From NCBI GenBank assembly GCA_013115135.1, contig JABANP010000163.1, positions 38,558 to 102,557 of the forward strand: a DNA stretch of 64,000 nucleotides, read 5' to 3'. The notes beneath the pieces are model-generated. The model had not been told where the DNA came from, ran no database searches, and saw only the letters and a program-made list of their open reading frames with translations. Shown in pieces: positions 50,101 to 59,738 of the stretch (its first letter is position 1; each line of letters begins with the position of its first letter). The stretch is from Perkinsus olseni. Lineage: Eukaryota; Perkinsozoa; Perkinsida; Perkinsidae. The position numbers and the translations under genes are program-made.

Positions 50101-51802
50101 TTCTTGCTTTTAGTCTGGGCCTCTGGCATCCCCGGAATGTTGTTGTCTTGCAAGGTGTAAAGATGCCACTGCAGTAGAGCTGCAATCTCGTTCACAATAT
50201 GGCTGCCAGCACCTGATGATCGAAGGTCTATCGAAGTGGCGACGACTCTCCGACACTAACCCGTCTCCAACTGTTTTTTGAGCATCTGATTGACCTTAAC
50301 AATATCCTGCAACTTCAGGGTGAGGTCATCCTCAGCCCTATCAGTGCCACCGCCGACTAACAAACAACAATTCCACGCTCCAACCAGCTGCAGCTCGATG
50401 GAGTAGTATTACATGCAACACTCGGCCTGACTGGCGGAGGGGGCACGGGGATGACGGTGAGGATGAGCCATGACGGTTCAGACCTTCCCGGGGTGAACCC
50501 CATGGCAATCATGTCCGGGACCGATATCCGAGACAAAATGTTGTACCTGACCCCCACAGGCGGCATCACCCCATCAACTGAGCAGATTTGTAGCCTACGC
50601 AGTCTCAGCGCTGAGAGGCCTCTTAGTGTCGCCCTGATCTACTACGACGCCGTCCTCATTCTCCTCATTGGCCGACGACGGGAAGGACACGATGATCTGC
50701 ATGCCCTGGACTGTATACGATGGTTGGGCATATCCGCAGCCTGAGGGAATCTACTCAAGGGAAGCTACCGTGGGGTAGTTATAGTACCAGTATGGGCCAC
50801 ATCCTCATCGTCCATGTCTACATCATCCTGCTTACCACCGCTGCCCTTCATAACTGACTCCATGCCGCCGCTGTCACACACCTTCCTCGACTTGCAAATC
50901 ACCGACATCTGATCAGTTCAAAATGCAACAAGCCACGAATAGAAGTTTCTATTCACTTTCTGTACGCCGATCCGGTCGATAGGCATACGTGTGGCATAGA
51001 GACCTATGCCTTCTCTATCGATACGGAGATACGGTCTGTGCTGGCCACGTATTTCACTATGTATAGCAAGAGCACAGAGCCTCAGTCCAGATTTCCGACG
51101 ACGAGCCATAACCGTTAGAAGCGTAGAGACCCCCTTGCCCAGTTATTACAGCTTGCAAGCGAGTCTTGGGATTCTTGACTCTGAGCACCCTCGCTTGATG
51201 ACGAGATCATTGGGGTCAGCCAACAGCTTGCTGCAGTAGTAGCATACACATCGCAAAGCCTTCAGAGTTGTTTTCAAAAATCCCCCATGATACCTACCGA
51301 GTATCTTTCAACCTCATCTCGAGCATGAATGTAAAGATACTACATCGGTTTGGCAAGTTCAAGATGGCCGAAATGTCCTGGACAATCCCGCATCTTCATC
51401 CCGCATGTCTCGCATGGCGTTCGAGGGTCGACCGAGCCAAGGCGGGGGTCCGACAATCCTCCTCTCACCGGTTCCTACATATCGGAAACCACTACCACTA
51501 CTACGATCATCCCCCAGAAAAGACCGAAAAGAAGTAGACAACGGACGAAGATAGTTAGATTGCAGTTTTCGATCTGGAGCAGTCAAATCCTGTATAAAAC
51601 CCTTCTGGGCTGGCAGTAAGGAGACAACAACTATTCTTCCCCTGTCCCCTAGTACCCCGTCCACGTATATATTTCCAGTATCAATCTTGCATACACTCTG
51701 TGCTATGGTCTGCTGTGGCGATAGGATACCGAACTCCACACTGGCCACCTTCTTGAGCTCAGCACTCGAGTAGGGCTCATTGAGGTCCAAGGCAGTGGTC
51801 AT
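43096..51802 (-). CDS. RPB1: RNA polymerase II largest subunit RPB1
   Basis: Catalytic subunit of RNA polymerase II. It starts at ATG 51802 ([11 protein letters not shown]). Zinc/clamp motifs follow: [17 protein letters not shown] (about 51370-51420) and CVCYYCSKL. Then [15 protein letters not shown] (about 50440), [11 protein letters not shown] (about 49990) and the Mg-binding centre [13 protein letters not shown] (about 49410). Further on come [25 protein letters not shown] and GPESRG, the trigger-loop region [13 protein letters not shown] (about 46490), and a C-terminal tail of about 27 heptads. The gene has many introns of about 43-60 nt. Two single-base breaks (near 49453 and 49592) and two net -1/+2 breaks (near 49760 and 49970) disturb conserved sequence. 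The stop at 43096-43098 follows an acidic-basic end ([15 protein letters not shown]). Confidence 0.93.
45297..45335 (+). other. tRNA T-arm-like sequence inside an RPB1 intron
   Basis: On the plus strand, antisense to RPB1, the intron after DTDGCNLEQ reads GGTCCCGGGTTCGATCCCGG, then CAAGATGCATTTTAC: a B-box T arm followed by TTTT. The stem can pair as CCGGG/CCCGG, but no D arm, anticodon arm or matching 5' acceptor lies upstream, so it is not a functional tRNA. Confidence 0.55.
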
Positions 51803-52946
51803 TGGTAACCAGCAACAGGAGACCCTACGAGGCTGCCCTTAGCGAGTATCCGTCGAACCTTTCTTCCCCAACTGAGATGGCGCAATCCGATATTTCCCAT
51901 CTCCAGCACCACCTCAAGAGACGTCTGGAGGGCATTCTGAAGCCTACAAGTTTACCGAGTTTCTCAGAGAGTTTATGATTCACGGAGCTCGGTGGCTGGC
52001 CGAATGCAATTGCATCGCTCCGCCGACATTTCGAGACACGTTTGTGCATTTTTCGCGGCTCCTGTCACACCGTTCAGTGGTGCATTGCTGCAAGGCCATC
52101 TTCACACCGTCCCCTTTTAGGGTCTGTAGCAAACACGACACTGACAACGGGTGAAAGTTGGATGGCATCAAATCATGCTAGCTCCACACTAGAAGTTTGA
52201 CAGGTTCGGGTCTCAGAGGTCCACAGCTTCGTTATTGCAGCCCCACAATGAACAATAACGAGTCTTATCTGCCTTAAGACACTATCGCCGTGGAGACCAT
52301 CATTTGCCAGGTCGCCCTCCGGCCATATCGACCGTCTATGCAATAGGTGAGGAATGAGAAAGTGAGCGAACTCCTGATCCGCTATCCCGCAACTCGACTC
52401 AAGTTCGACAATGGTTGAACCTCACGCTGGTGTCGCAGTGTACAACGGAATGTGCGATCCTCGAATGCGCTACACTGAGTTCTAAGTCTGGTCACAATGT
52501 GGATCAATGACGCCAGGGATAACATGGTACTGAAAACTGAAGGTCAGCATGTCGCAGGTCCTTGCGGACTGGGTACCGACCGATGAAAGCGACGGACGTT
52601 ACAGATGCTATAAGGTTTCACTATTGATACCGAGGCATAAGCCTGATGACCTCAGACACTGGGTATACGCCCTAAAGACGGCCATGGCTCGGCCCGAGCA
52701 AAATACGCGTGTACATACTCGCACGCCAGCGCAGGTAGCGCTCAGAAATAGACAGATAGGTGAGGGTCGTACAATCGGAGAACCCTGACATGACTACCAT
52801 GACCATGAATACCGATAGTCTCGCAGACGGGTTGGTATGCGGCACAGGAATGAAAAAAGGTAACCACTGAACTTACGGGTTACCATCCATGCTAAATGAA
52901 GCTGAGTGACGAGCTCGGAGAGCTCCGAGAGGCACGACTAAAGGTG
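51803..52946. other. Upstream region of RPB1; no gene supported
   Basis: Contains the RPB1 promoter side and the 3' side of the secreted gene at 52947. A 43-nt element at 52011-52053 recurs at 54121-54161. The plus-strand open frame at 52549-52788 shows no recognisable domain. Confidence 0.45.
52011..52053. repeat. Short dispersed element, copy 1
   Basis: TGCATCGCTCCGCC, then a short A-rich spacer, ATTTCG, GACA and GTTT are shared in the same order with 54121-54161, about 80% identical by eye. Confidence 0.6.
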
Positions 52947-53653
52947 CTACTCCCCGTTGTCGTAAAAGCAAACGCAGAGCCTGAACCAGGTACAGACACA
53001 CACAGCCCCCTTCTGACAGTCTGCATCCTGAGAAGCAATGCACGAGTGCGGGGGAAGCATAGAGACCACGAGAACGGCAATCGGTGGGAGAATCGAGATT
53101 AAAAATAGCGAAATTTTACGAATCTAAGGATATGCGAAAGCCCTATCTTGCGAGGGCTAACTTACCCCTTTGTTAAAGCAATCAACGTGGCACGAGTATG
53201 TTTCCTTAGTCCCATCGGGGGTTCCCAAAACAGTAAGGTTGGCCACTGGCTGGAGCTGGTGGGCATGCTTCTTGCCCTTGGCAGGCTGGCCCGCATACCG
53301 AGTACTGAAAACGGGCATACCCTCATCACCAGGCAATGCCGTGATAGAGCCTCTCACATTAGCCACATGAGAGGGAACCTGCTTGATCCCGTGTATGGTT
53401 GGACACGAACCATCAGGGAGAATCGGTCCATAGAGTTGGTCGGAGACGACCACGGTCCGCTCTGCGATGAAGTTGTCGTTGATCTGCTTGATAGGACTCA
53501 TGAACCCTCTAAAAGCATCGTCAACGATGGGTGTTGATTGTGAGGTTAGACTGACATTATTTCTTCTTCCTCTTTACGGACGACAGCATCGGTCAGCTGG
53601 GTGGCAGCCAGATATCCGAACAGGTAGATGCACAGCCTCATGGCGGACATCAT
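52947..53653 (-). CDS. Small secreted cysteine-rich protein, copy 1
   Basis: ATG 53653 begins a signal peptide (MRLCIYLFGYLAATQLTDA from the second in-frame Met region). Exon 2 encodes MSPIKQINDNFIAERTVVV, LYGPILPDGSCPTIHGIK and QVPSHV. Exon 3 is Cys-rich (VCGPACQGQEACPPAP, then SCHVDCFNKG). The last exon reads DADCQKGAVCVC and ends CFYDNGE before the stop at 52947. Introns follow GT-AG rules. Exon 3 needs one base removed near 53241 to join its halves, judged by alignment to copy 2. The order signal peptide, GP-LPD-CPTIHG-K motif, then 8-10 Cys is shared with 56763-57390. No known family recognised; an exported protein is likely. Confidence 0.6.
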
Positions 53654-54863
53654 TGAAGCACGAAGTGGACCCTGACCATCAACGATTGTGGCCATTCCGG
53701 ACACACCACCAATATGACAACCCCAGGTTGTGGGTTGCCATGGCTCACTGTGGATGCAGCCCTCTCCACCGAAAAAAGAGGAATAGACTTTAATTTCACG
53801 GGTCGCTTTTCTTATTGGCTTTTTCGCTTTTTTGGTGTACTTAGTGTACTGTACTTCCTCTTCACCCTGACTTCATTTTGAAAGGGCTGCCAGTCAAGGG
53901 ATGAGGGCGACAGTAATGATAATGCGATGCTCGAAAGGCGGACTTAGTGTTCGGTTCAAGGCCACCGCAGCGTTTCACAGGATTCCCCGGAGAGCAGCAG
54001 CAGCAGCACGATACCAGCACTACCATCGTCACTTGCCCAGTAACCTCTTTCGCCGGAGCCCACGTACTCAATCATTTTCGCTCAGCACTGCTGAGTCAGC
54101 AGTGGGCACGCACACCCCAATGCATCGCTCCGCCAAAATTTCGTGACATGTTTTACATTTTGTATTGTTACTTCCGCGGTCTGCGACCCATGTATGATGT
54201 TGTCGTGGGCATTAATTCACATCATGATGTAGATTGCTGAGGCTTTTGGGGTACTAGTGTTCACTACTGTCCCATCTACGGCTTTCAAATAGATCACCAT
54301 CTCACCGACTACGTCCAACAACTAAATACTCGTCGTTTGGTGAGTTGCCTGCTTTTATGCACCCTCATCAAACCCTCGTCGGATGCTCTACATCATTCCC
54401 TCGCTCAGAAAAAATATTCTTTCGGTTGAGTTGACAGAGCCCGGAGAACGGAATTCTGTTGTAAAAGTTTAAATATTTTTGCAAGTTCAACCCTGTGTCA
54501 CGTATATGGAATTTCACTTTCCATGCTATTTGAAATCGATTGAAATGGGATGGCCGGCGTTGAATAAATTCAAACTCGGTAGCAAGGCGGATCTGGTTTG
54601 CCAATTCTTCAATTCCCGTGAATCAACCTCGTTTAAACTGACCGAGAGAAGATTTTATTTGGTCGGTAGATTTTTTAGATGTATCCGTAACCCTAGGTTT
54701 CGGGAGTGAACTTACTAAGCAGTGCAAACGCCTCGGTGAGGGCGATTCGTCACCAGTGACGCACCTTTGGTCGAACCTTTCTTGAAAATAAATTAGTTTT
54801 CTACACAAAACAGCCGGGGTTAACTCCAAAACATCGGTCAATCTTTCAGTGTTATTGGTGCTA
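53654..54863. other. Divergent intergenic region
   Basis: Upstream of both the minus-strand secreted gene and the plus-strand cystinosin-like gene. Holds the second copy of the short element (54121-54161) and AT-rich sequence at 54400-54480. No gene supported. Confidence 0.45.
54121..54161. repeat. Short dispersed element, copy 2
   Basis: Direct-orientation partner of 52011-52053, sharing TGCATCGCTCCGCC and ATTTCG-GACA-GTTT. Confidence 0.6.
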
Positions 54864-55841
54864 ATGTCCAGCAGTGGTAATGACACTACTGCAACAGTTG
54901 ACGATAAAATCGTAGAGTCGCCATCACCGAGTACCCCCGCTGACCCCTCCCTTCTCGGTCCATGGTTAACGTTGCCAGTCTTGTCACAGTGCTGCGGTGT
55001 GGCCTACCTTTTCTGCTGGTCAGCTATGTACTATCCCCAGCTATACCTCAATTTCAAGCGTAAATCCGTGCAAGGATTCTCTCTGGACTTGTGGCTGTAC
55101 AATCTCTCTGGCTTCCTCGGCTACGCTGTGTACAATTGCTTCCGAGCTCACGTTCAGAAAGTCTTCGACCTGCCGAGGGCTGTGAAGACTCATGACGTTG
55201 TGTTTTCTGTCCATGGGCTGATTTGTAACATCCTCATAGGCCTGCAGATTTACTACTATGAAAGAGGCGGCCAAAAGATATCGAAGTGGACTTGGATATT
55301 TGTTGTCTGTGCATGTGCTGTGTTTTTATACTTATCCTTCTTGGCTTGGCTTCGATTGATACCCTGGGATGCCCTATTGAGTGCCAATGACGAAAGCTCA
55401 GCGGCATTTATCACACCTATTCAGTTCCTGGGTACCATCAAGGTTATAATTACCTTTGTCAAATACATACCGCAGATCATCATGAACCATCGTCGAAAGT
55501 CTACGGCAGGCCTAGCAATCCAAGTACCGATGATGGACATCGGCGGTGCGCTCTTCAGTGGTCTTCAGAACATACTGGATGCGGTCTACCATAACGATAT
55601 ACACATCGTCACCGGTAACTTGCCTAAAATGCTGATAGGAACGGCGAGCTCTCTCTACGGGCTTGCCATCCTTGTCCAGCATTTCGTACTATACCGTGCA
55701 TCGAGTCGTTACGAGCCCGTATCCGAGGTCGAACTTGGTTCGTTGGATGGTCGAGGTCGGCCAGCAGTGAAAGTGCATCAACAAGCTCCTATGCATATCA
55801 GTCGACGTGCTTCCAACTCGGTCCTTGATGATCCTATTTGA
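54864..55841 (+). CDS. Cystinosin-like PQ-loop transporter
   Basis: Single-exon gene of 325 codons from ATG 54864; this is the first ATG in frame, the earlier codons being alternative starts. Seven hydrophobic segments are visible. The two PQ loops are YYPQLYLNFKRKSVQGFSLD and KYIPQIIMNHRRKST, with the cystinosin-type layout (LDLWLYNLSGFLGYAVYN; GGALFSGLQNILDA). Cystinosins export cystine from lysosomes with protons. The C-terminal tail is hydrophilic and lacks an obvious GYDQL sorting motif; YEPV at its start could serve as a tyrosine signal. The N-terminal luminal part is much shorter than in animals. The frame is intact throughout, unlike several neighbours. Confidence 0.88.
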   Translation: MSSSGNDTTATVDDKIVESPSPSTPADPSLLGPWLTLPVLSQCCGVAYLFCWSAMYYPQLYLNFKRKSVQGFSLDLWLYNLSGFLGYAVYNCFRAHVQKVFDLPRAVKTHDVVFSVHGLICNILIGLQIYYYERGGQKISKWTWIFVVCACAVFLYLSFLAWLRLIPWDALLSANDESSAAFITPIQFLGTIKVIITFVKYIPQIIMNHRRKSTAGLAIQVPMMDIGGALFSGLQNILDAVYHNDIHIVTGNLPKMLIGTASSLYGLAILVQHFVLYRASSRYEPVSEVELGSLDGRGRPAVKVHQQAPMHISRRASNSVLDDPI

Positions 55842-56762
55842 CCTCATCCTTCTCTATGTGACACTTGTCGTTATAATCGTACCATTTAGCCACAGTTTCA
55901 TTTCTCATTACTCTTGCATGGTTGTGTTCCCGAGTATCCACCCACGGCTTCAAAGCCCTGAATGGCAGTAAGCGGGAAGCCACCTCTCGGATCTACTTGG
56001 AAAGGGGATAAGCGACCCACAAGATGGCTCGAGAGAGCCCCTTTCTCTCCATTTTCTTGACTTGCATGATCGATTACAAGGATTCTCGGCTGGGGGACGA
56101 ATCTCCCCCATCGATTGCAAGGCGATTTCGCCTTGCGCTTGTGAGATTACGTACCGTGCGAAGAGGGTTAATGTGATGGTGTCGCCTCGACACTGTCAAG
56201 ACCACCGCGACGCATACCCGTTCAGCCCTGGAGAACGGTGTACCGATTGCATATAGGGTTTGCCATTCGATGTAGGGAAGCATCGATGAGCCAGCAGCTC
56301 GGTGTCGAATTGAGAAACGCAGGAAGGTGAAGTGGTTCGCTGCTGAGTCGGCGGAAGGAGACGACGAACCTCCGACTGCTGGAGTGTGGGAGGGGGACGG
56401 GCTGCTGTGTTCAACTGTTCACTGTGATGGCTAGGAATTGTAACTTACTAGGTGCAACACAACTCTTTACCGATAATTGCGAACGAAAATCGGAAAAAGG
56501 AAAATCGTCCAGACCGACATGGAGAATCCACGTCCGAAGATGATGCGCGGGATATAAAGAAATGAAAAAGATAATGTTAAACGGGACTAAACGAGGGTGT
56601 GTCACCAATCACCTCTTAGTGGATCTTTCACTCACACCACGTGTTAATGACCCGAGTATGTAACACTTCCTGTAGGAATGCATCACATGCGATGACGACA
56701 AAGCGCACGTCTGTCGGCAGAATTACGGGCGTACACGGAGAGGAGAGGTATGAGGGGTGTTC
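55842..56762. other. Convergent intergenic region with two hairpins
   Basis: No gene supported. Contains the two adjacent inverted repeats at 56092-56109 and 56117-56136. Confidence 0.5.
56092..56136. terminator. Two consecutive strong hairpins
   Basis: The first is GGGGGA/TCCCCC with a 6-nt loop (56092-56109). The second is GCAAGGCGA/TCGCCTTGC with a 2-nt loop (56117-56136). They lie between convergent genes. A role in 3' end formation is inference only. Confidence 0.3.
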
Positions 56763-57390
56763 TTATCCGACAGTGTAGTTGAACGCGCACACGTGGGCCA
56801 CGCCGGTGAAGTAACAAAAGGCTCCTGGTTGGCAATCTGTATCCTGAAAAGCATTTAGTGAGATAAGTCTAGAGCGGCTAACTCTGGTAGAAAGCGACGC
56901 ACCTTGCCACACAGTATGAGACACAGCGACCCGTCGAGCGTGACGTTGCCCTTGGCAGGAGCAGCCGGACAGGGGGAAAAGGGCATACACACCCTGACGT
57001 CGGTATCCTGAATTGAGGGACCCAGTCATCAGGGGACTCACAGCAGTCGAACAGAGAAGAGGCCTCGCTCACCGTCGGATGGATCACGGGATACTGCTTG
57101 ACACCATGGATCGTAGGGCAAGTACGATCGGGGAGGACCGGCCCATAGGGCTGGTCATGCAGGGTACACGATCCCGGACATCATGCCATATTCACTGAAG
57201 ACTTCAGTGCCCTGATCTAAGGCACGTTGGGTACCAAGGAAGCCTCTGAAAAGGTTGCGACAGTTACTCGGCTGATAATGTGGTATCAGACTTACGACGA
57301 TCCTGTTTCCTGCTGGAGGACCACACCATTAGTGAGCTGATTGATAGTCAGGCATCCGAGGAGGTAAGTAGAGAGCTTCATCAGGGGCAT
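56763..57390 (-). CDS. Small secreted cysteine-rich protein, copy 2
   Basis: ATG 57390 (MPLMKLSTYLLGCL) begins a signal peptide. Exon 1 ends in a GTAAGT donor near 57313. Exon 2 reads GFLGTQRALDQGTEVFS and, after an in-frame TGA that needs a one-base skip at 57157, PYGPVLPDRTCPTIHGVK. Two Cys-rich exons follow: CMPFSPCPAAPAKGNV with LCLILCGK, then DTDCQPGAFCYF and HVCAFNYTVG. Stop at 56763. Alignment to copy 1 places the extra base precisely, since copy 1 reads straight through. The protein is probably exported; function unknown. Confidence 0.6.
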
Positions 57391-58181
57391 TGAAGGATAT
57401 CCTAAAGACTAACGATGGACAATGGATCCGCTAGGGTTCCCATCTTCCTCACTTCTGTGACGCCGTAACGAGGCCGGGTTATACGCATGCCCATAGCTGA
57501 GAGGCGAACGCCGACACGAAGGCACCAGTCAACGGTATAATGCAGCGGCAATACTTTCAATGAAGCTGCCGAAGATGTGCGATGACCCGTGAACCAACTG
57601 CTACCTCGTAATGCCCAACCCTCCAACTGAGCCAAGTACACTGTGAGCCGCGGTTTGGATGGAAACAACGCTGAGGTGGATAAGACAGCAGCCCGTGATG
57701 GCGTCACCGTGCGGGTGGCGCCGACAACCGAACCCCAATATCCCGGATGAATGATTCGATATCCTTCGTAGAATCGGTGGAGAACACTTTGCCGGACCAA
57801 AGATATTGGACCAGCGTTTGAGAAGCTGGTAAAGTGTATTCTCAACTATGTATCTCATTGTTCGTGGATTGCTCAAGCCTCTGTCTCATCGTCGAGAATG
57901 AACAGCGCACCGTGTGTTCCGAGCACGTAGAGGCAAATAGTCGGCCTCGGCGAGAAGCCCAAGGCTGTTTTGGCGAGGAGGGGTTCGAGCGCTGCATCGG
58001 ACCTGGGTGGAGCTGTCTCCGTAAATCCAACATGGGACCCTGATGTTATGCATAGAATCTTCCCGATGGGTTCGAGCGAACTAGCACGTTGGAGCACGAG
58101 GCTGCAGCGTTTGTCACTAACAAATTGTTAGTTTCTTCGTTTTTGTTTCTGGCCTCTCAAACCGTGATTCGCGGTTAAACA
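57391..58181. other. Upstream region of copy 2; no second gene supported
   Basis: The first 30 nt upstream of the ATG (to about 57420) are conserved with the truncated copy at 63138-63165. A minus-strand open frame runs 57845-57402 but overlaps this promoter and shows no domain. Confidence 0.45.
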
Positions 58182-58284
58182 ATGGTAGATTTTGGAGTTG
58201 GTATCACCTGTACGATCGTTGCTGCCATATTATATGGTCTTCAGTATATACCGTGTAAACAGTATTGTACCTACGATGGAGTCT
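58182..58284 (+). CDS. First exon of a TMEM144-like transporter (possibly broken)
   Basis: ATG 58182 opens VGITCTIVAAILYGLQYIP followed by CKQYCTYDGV. This matches the first transmembrane helix and the P-x-K-x-Y/F-x-x-x-DG motif of TMEM144-like carbohydrate transporters. After DGV the frame stops within about 10 codons and no further helices are found before 59 kb. Either an intron follows and later exons are unrecognised, or only a fragment remains. Confidence 0.4.
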
Positions 58285-59114
58285 CTTGTGGGTCCTTCCT
58301 TCCTTCATAAGCTACTCCTCTACGAACTGATTGCCGATATGCCTGCACATTTGGGCTTGTCATCCATCGCTGATTGCGTTTACACGTTCGAGATGCCGAG
58401 CGCTTTCAACTCTGATGTCGTGATATGCCTGGTGACGCACACTGTGGAAAGCGCAACAGTAAGGTTATGTGAAACCTATTAAGTGTTATACATCAAGCAA
58501 TGCTCGAACACTCTCGGGAGTATGACTGGCGTGGATGTCAGGGAAGTGTTCAGTGGCATAGTTGTAAATCTTCTCATAAGCATCAGCTATTTGCAGGCCA
58601 ACCCCTTGCCTCGCCTGGGAGCGGAGTGAGCGATCACCGAGGCGATCGATGACGGGGATGGACAATGTTCCACCTGAGTGAGCGACGTAATCGTGCGACG
58701 GTCTCGCTCAGCCGCGGGCGCATTTACTGATGTTGAAGAGTGCTGTATAGAAGCCTCTAAAACATGCTGATAACGTCATAGGATCCACGTCCTCTCCTCG
58801 AGCTAGCTGCCCCAGTATCTCCGCCAATCCCAGTTGCCTCAACGTTGACTGAGATGAAAGGAGAGGGCGTCATGACATTGGGCAGACTGCGAGCAGGAGA
58901 TCAATTCAACGCTGACAGACCCCACCTCGGAATGTTCTCTGATGAGGCTGTTCATTTGATCTTCAATTAGGGAATGCAACATAGTTACACGCTGGGACTG
59001 AAGGAGACACGACAGCTGAGGACGCATAGCGAACTGCAAAAGTCGGGATGGCTTGGTCCTACTGTGAAAGGGAATCGAAGTAGCGGCGTTTGCATGGCCA
59101 CGAGGCAATTGAGC

Positions 59115-59420
59115 ATGAAAACTGGGGCATCCCCTTTGGCCATCGCTGTTGAAATTTGCTGGCAGAATTGGAGCAACGGGTCAAGTGCGCCAGCGAGTAT
59201 CTGATCTCCGAAAACCGATGGATGGTGCGGCACCCGCGCAAGTCGATGGCAGGCCCCGTGCTACGGCGACAATACCGGAAAGAGTTCCGCCTGGGCCTGC
59301 TCATCCTCGGTTTGGGTGTCTATGCATTTCACACCGGACAGCATGGTGTGGCTCTCTTGGAAGATACTCAGAATCTGAGTAATTACACGAATCATCATTA
59401 TCCTAGTGTCCGCGCGTCTC
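59115..59420 (+). CDS. Small single-pass membrane protein, unidentified
   Basis: The frame includes LAELEQRVKCASEYLISE, RRQYRKEFRLG and one transmembrane helix (LLILGLGVYAFHTG). ATG 59115 is a plausible start but needs a frame change near 59155. The open frame would run into the antisense tRNA, so a stop or intron must come earlier. No family recognised. Confidence 0.3.
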
Positions 59421-59489
59421 ATAGGGCCAAATTACATAAACTATTGAAGGTTGTACACAGAATTCAGGAGGGAACAGGAAAAAACAATA

Positions 59490-59561
59490 GGGCTGAGACG
59501 AGAATCGAACTCGGGACCTCTCGCACCCAAAGCGAGAATCATACCACTAGACCACACAGCC
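59490..59561 (-). tRNA. tRNA-Pro (UGG)
   Basis: On the minus strand the 72-nt cloverleaf starts GGCTGTG and ends CTCAGCC with discriminator C. The anticodon arm is CTCGC-TTTGGGT-GCGAG (anticodon TGG). The D arm contains A-box-like TGGTCTAGTGG and the T arm GAGTTCGATTC. One mismatch (T-T) lies in the acceptor stem. No intron. Confidence 0.93.
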
Positions 59562-59738
59562 AATGATATCTTAACAAGTCAAGACGACGCGCTTTTGTAC
59601 CTCTTCGAGCGAGTGGACCGTATTTTCCACGAAAGGAGGGGGAGACAGGTCATGTAAACTCGACGAAGCAGATAGTAGATACCTGGCGATCGGCAGTTGC
59701 GGCTATAAGGACCATTTTTAGTTCGCGGAGCCTCGAGC

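Noticed and set aside
57402..57845. 147-codon minus-strand open frame
   Set aside because: No domain, overlaps the conserved upstream segment of secreted copy 2, and composition is not protein-like.
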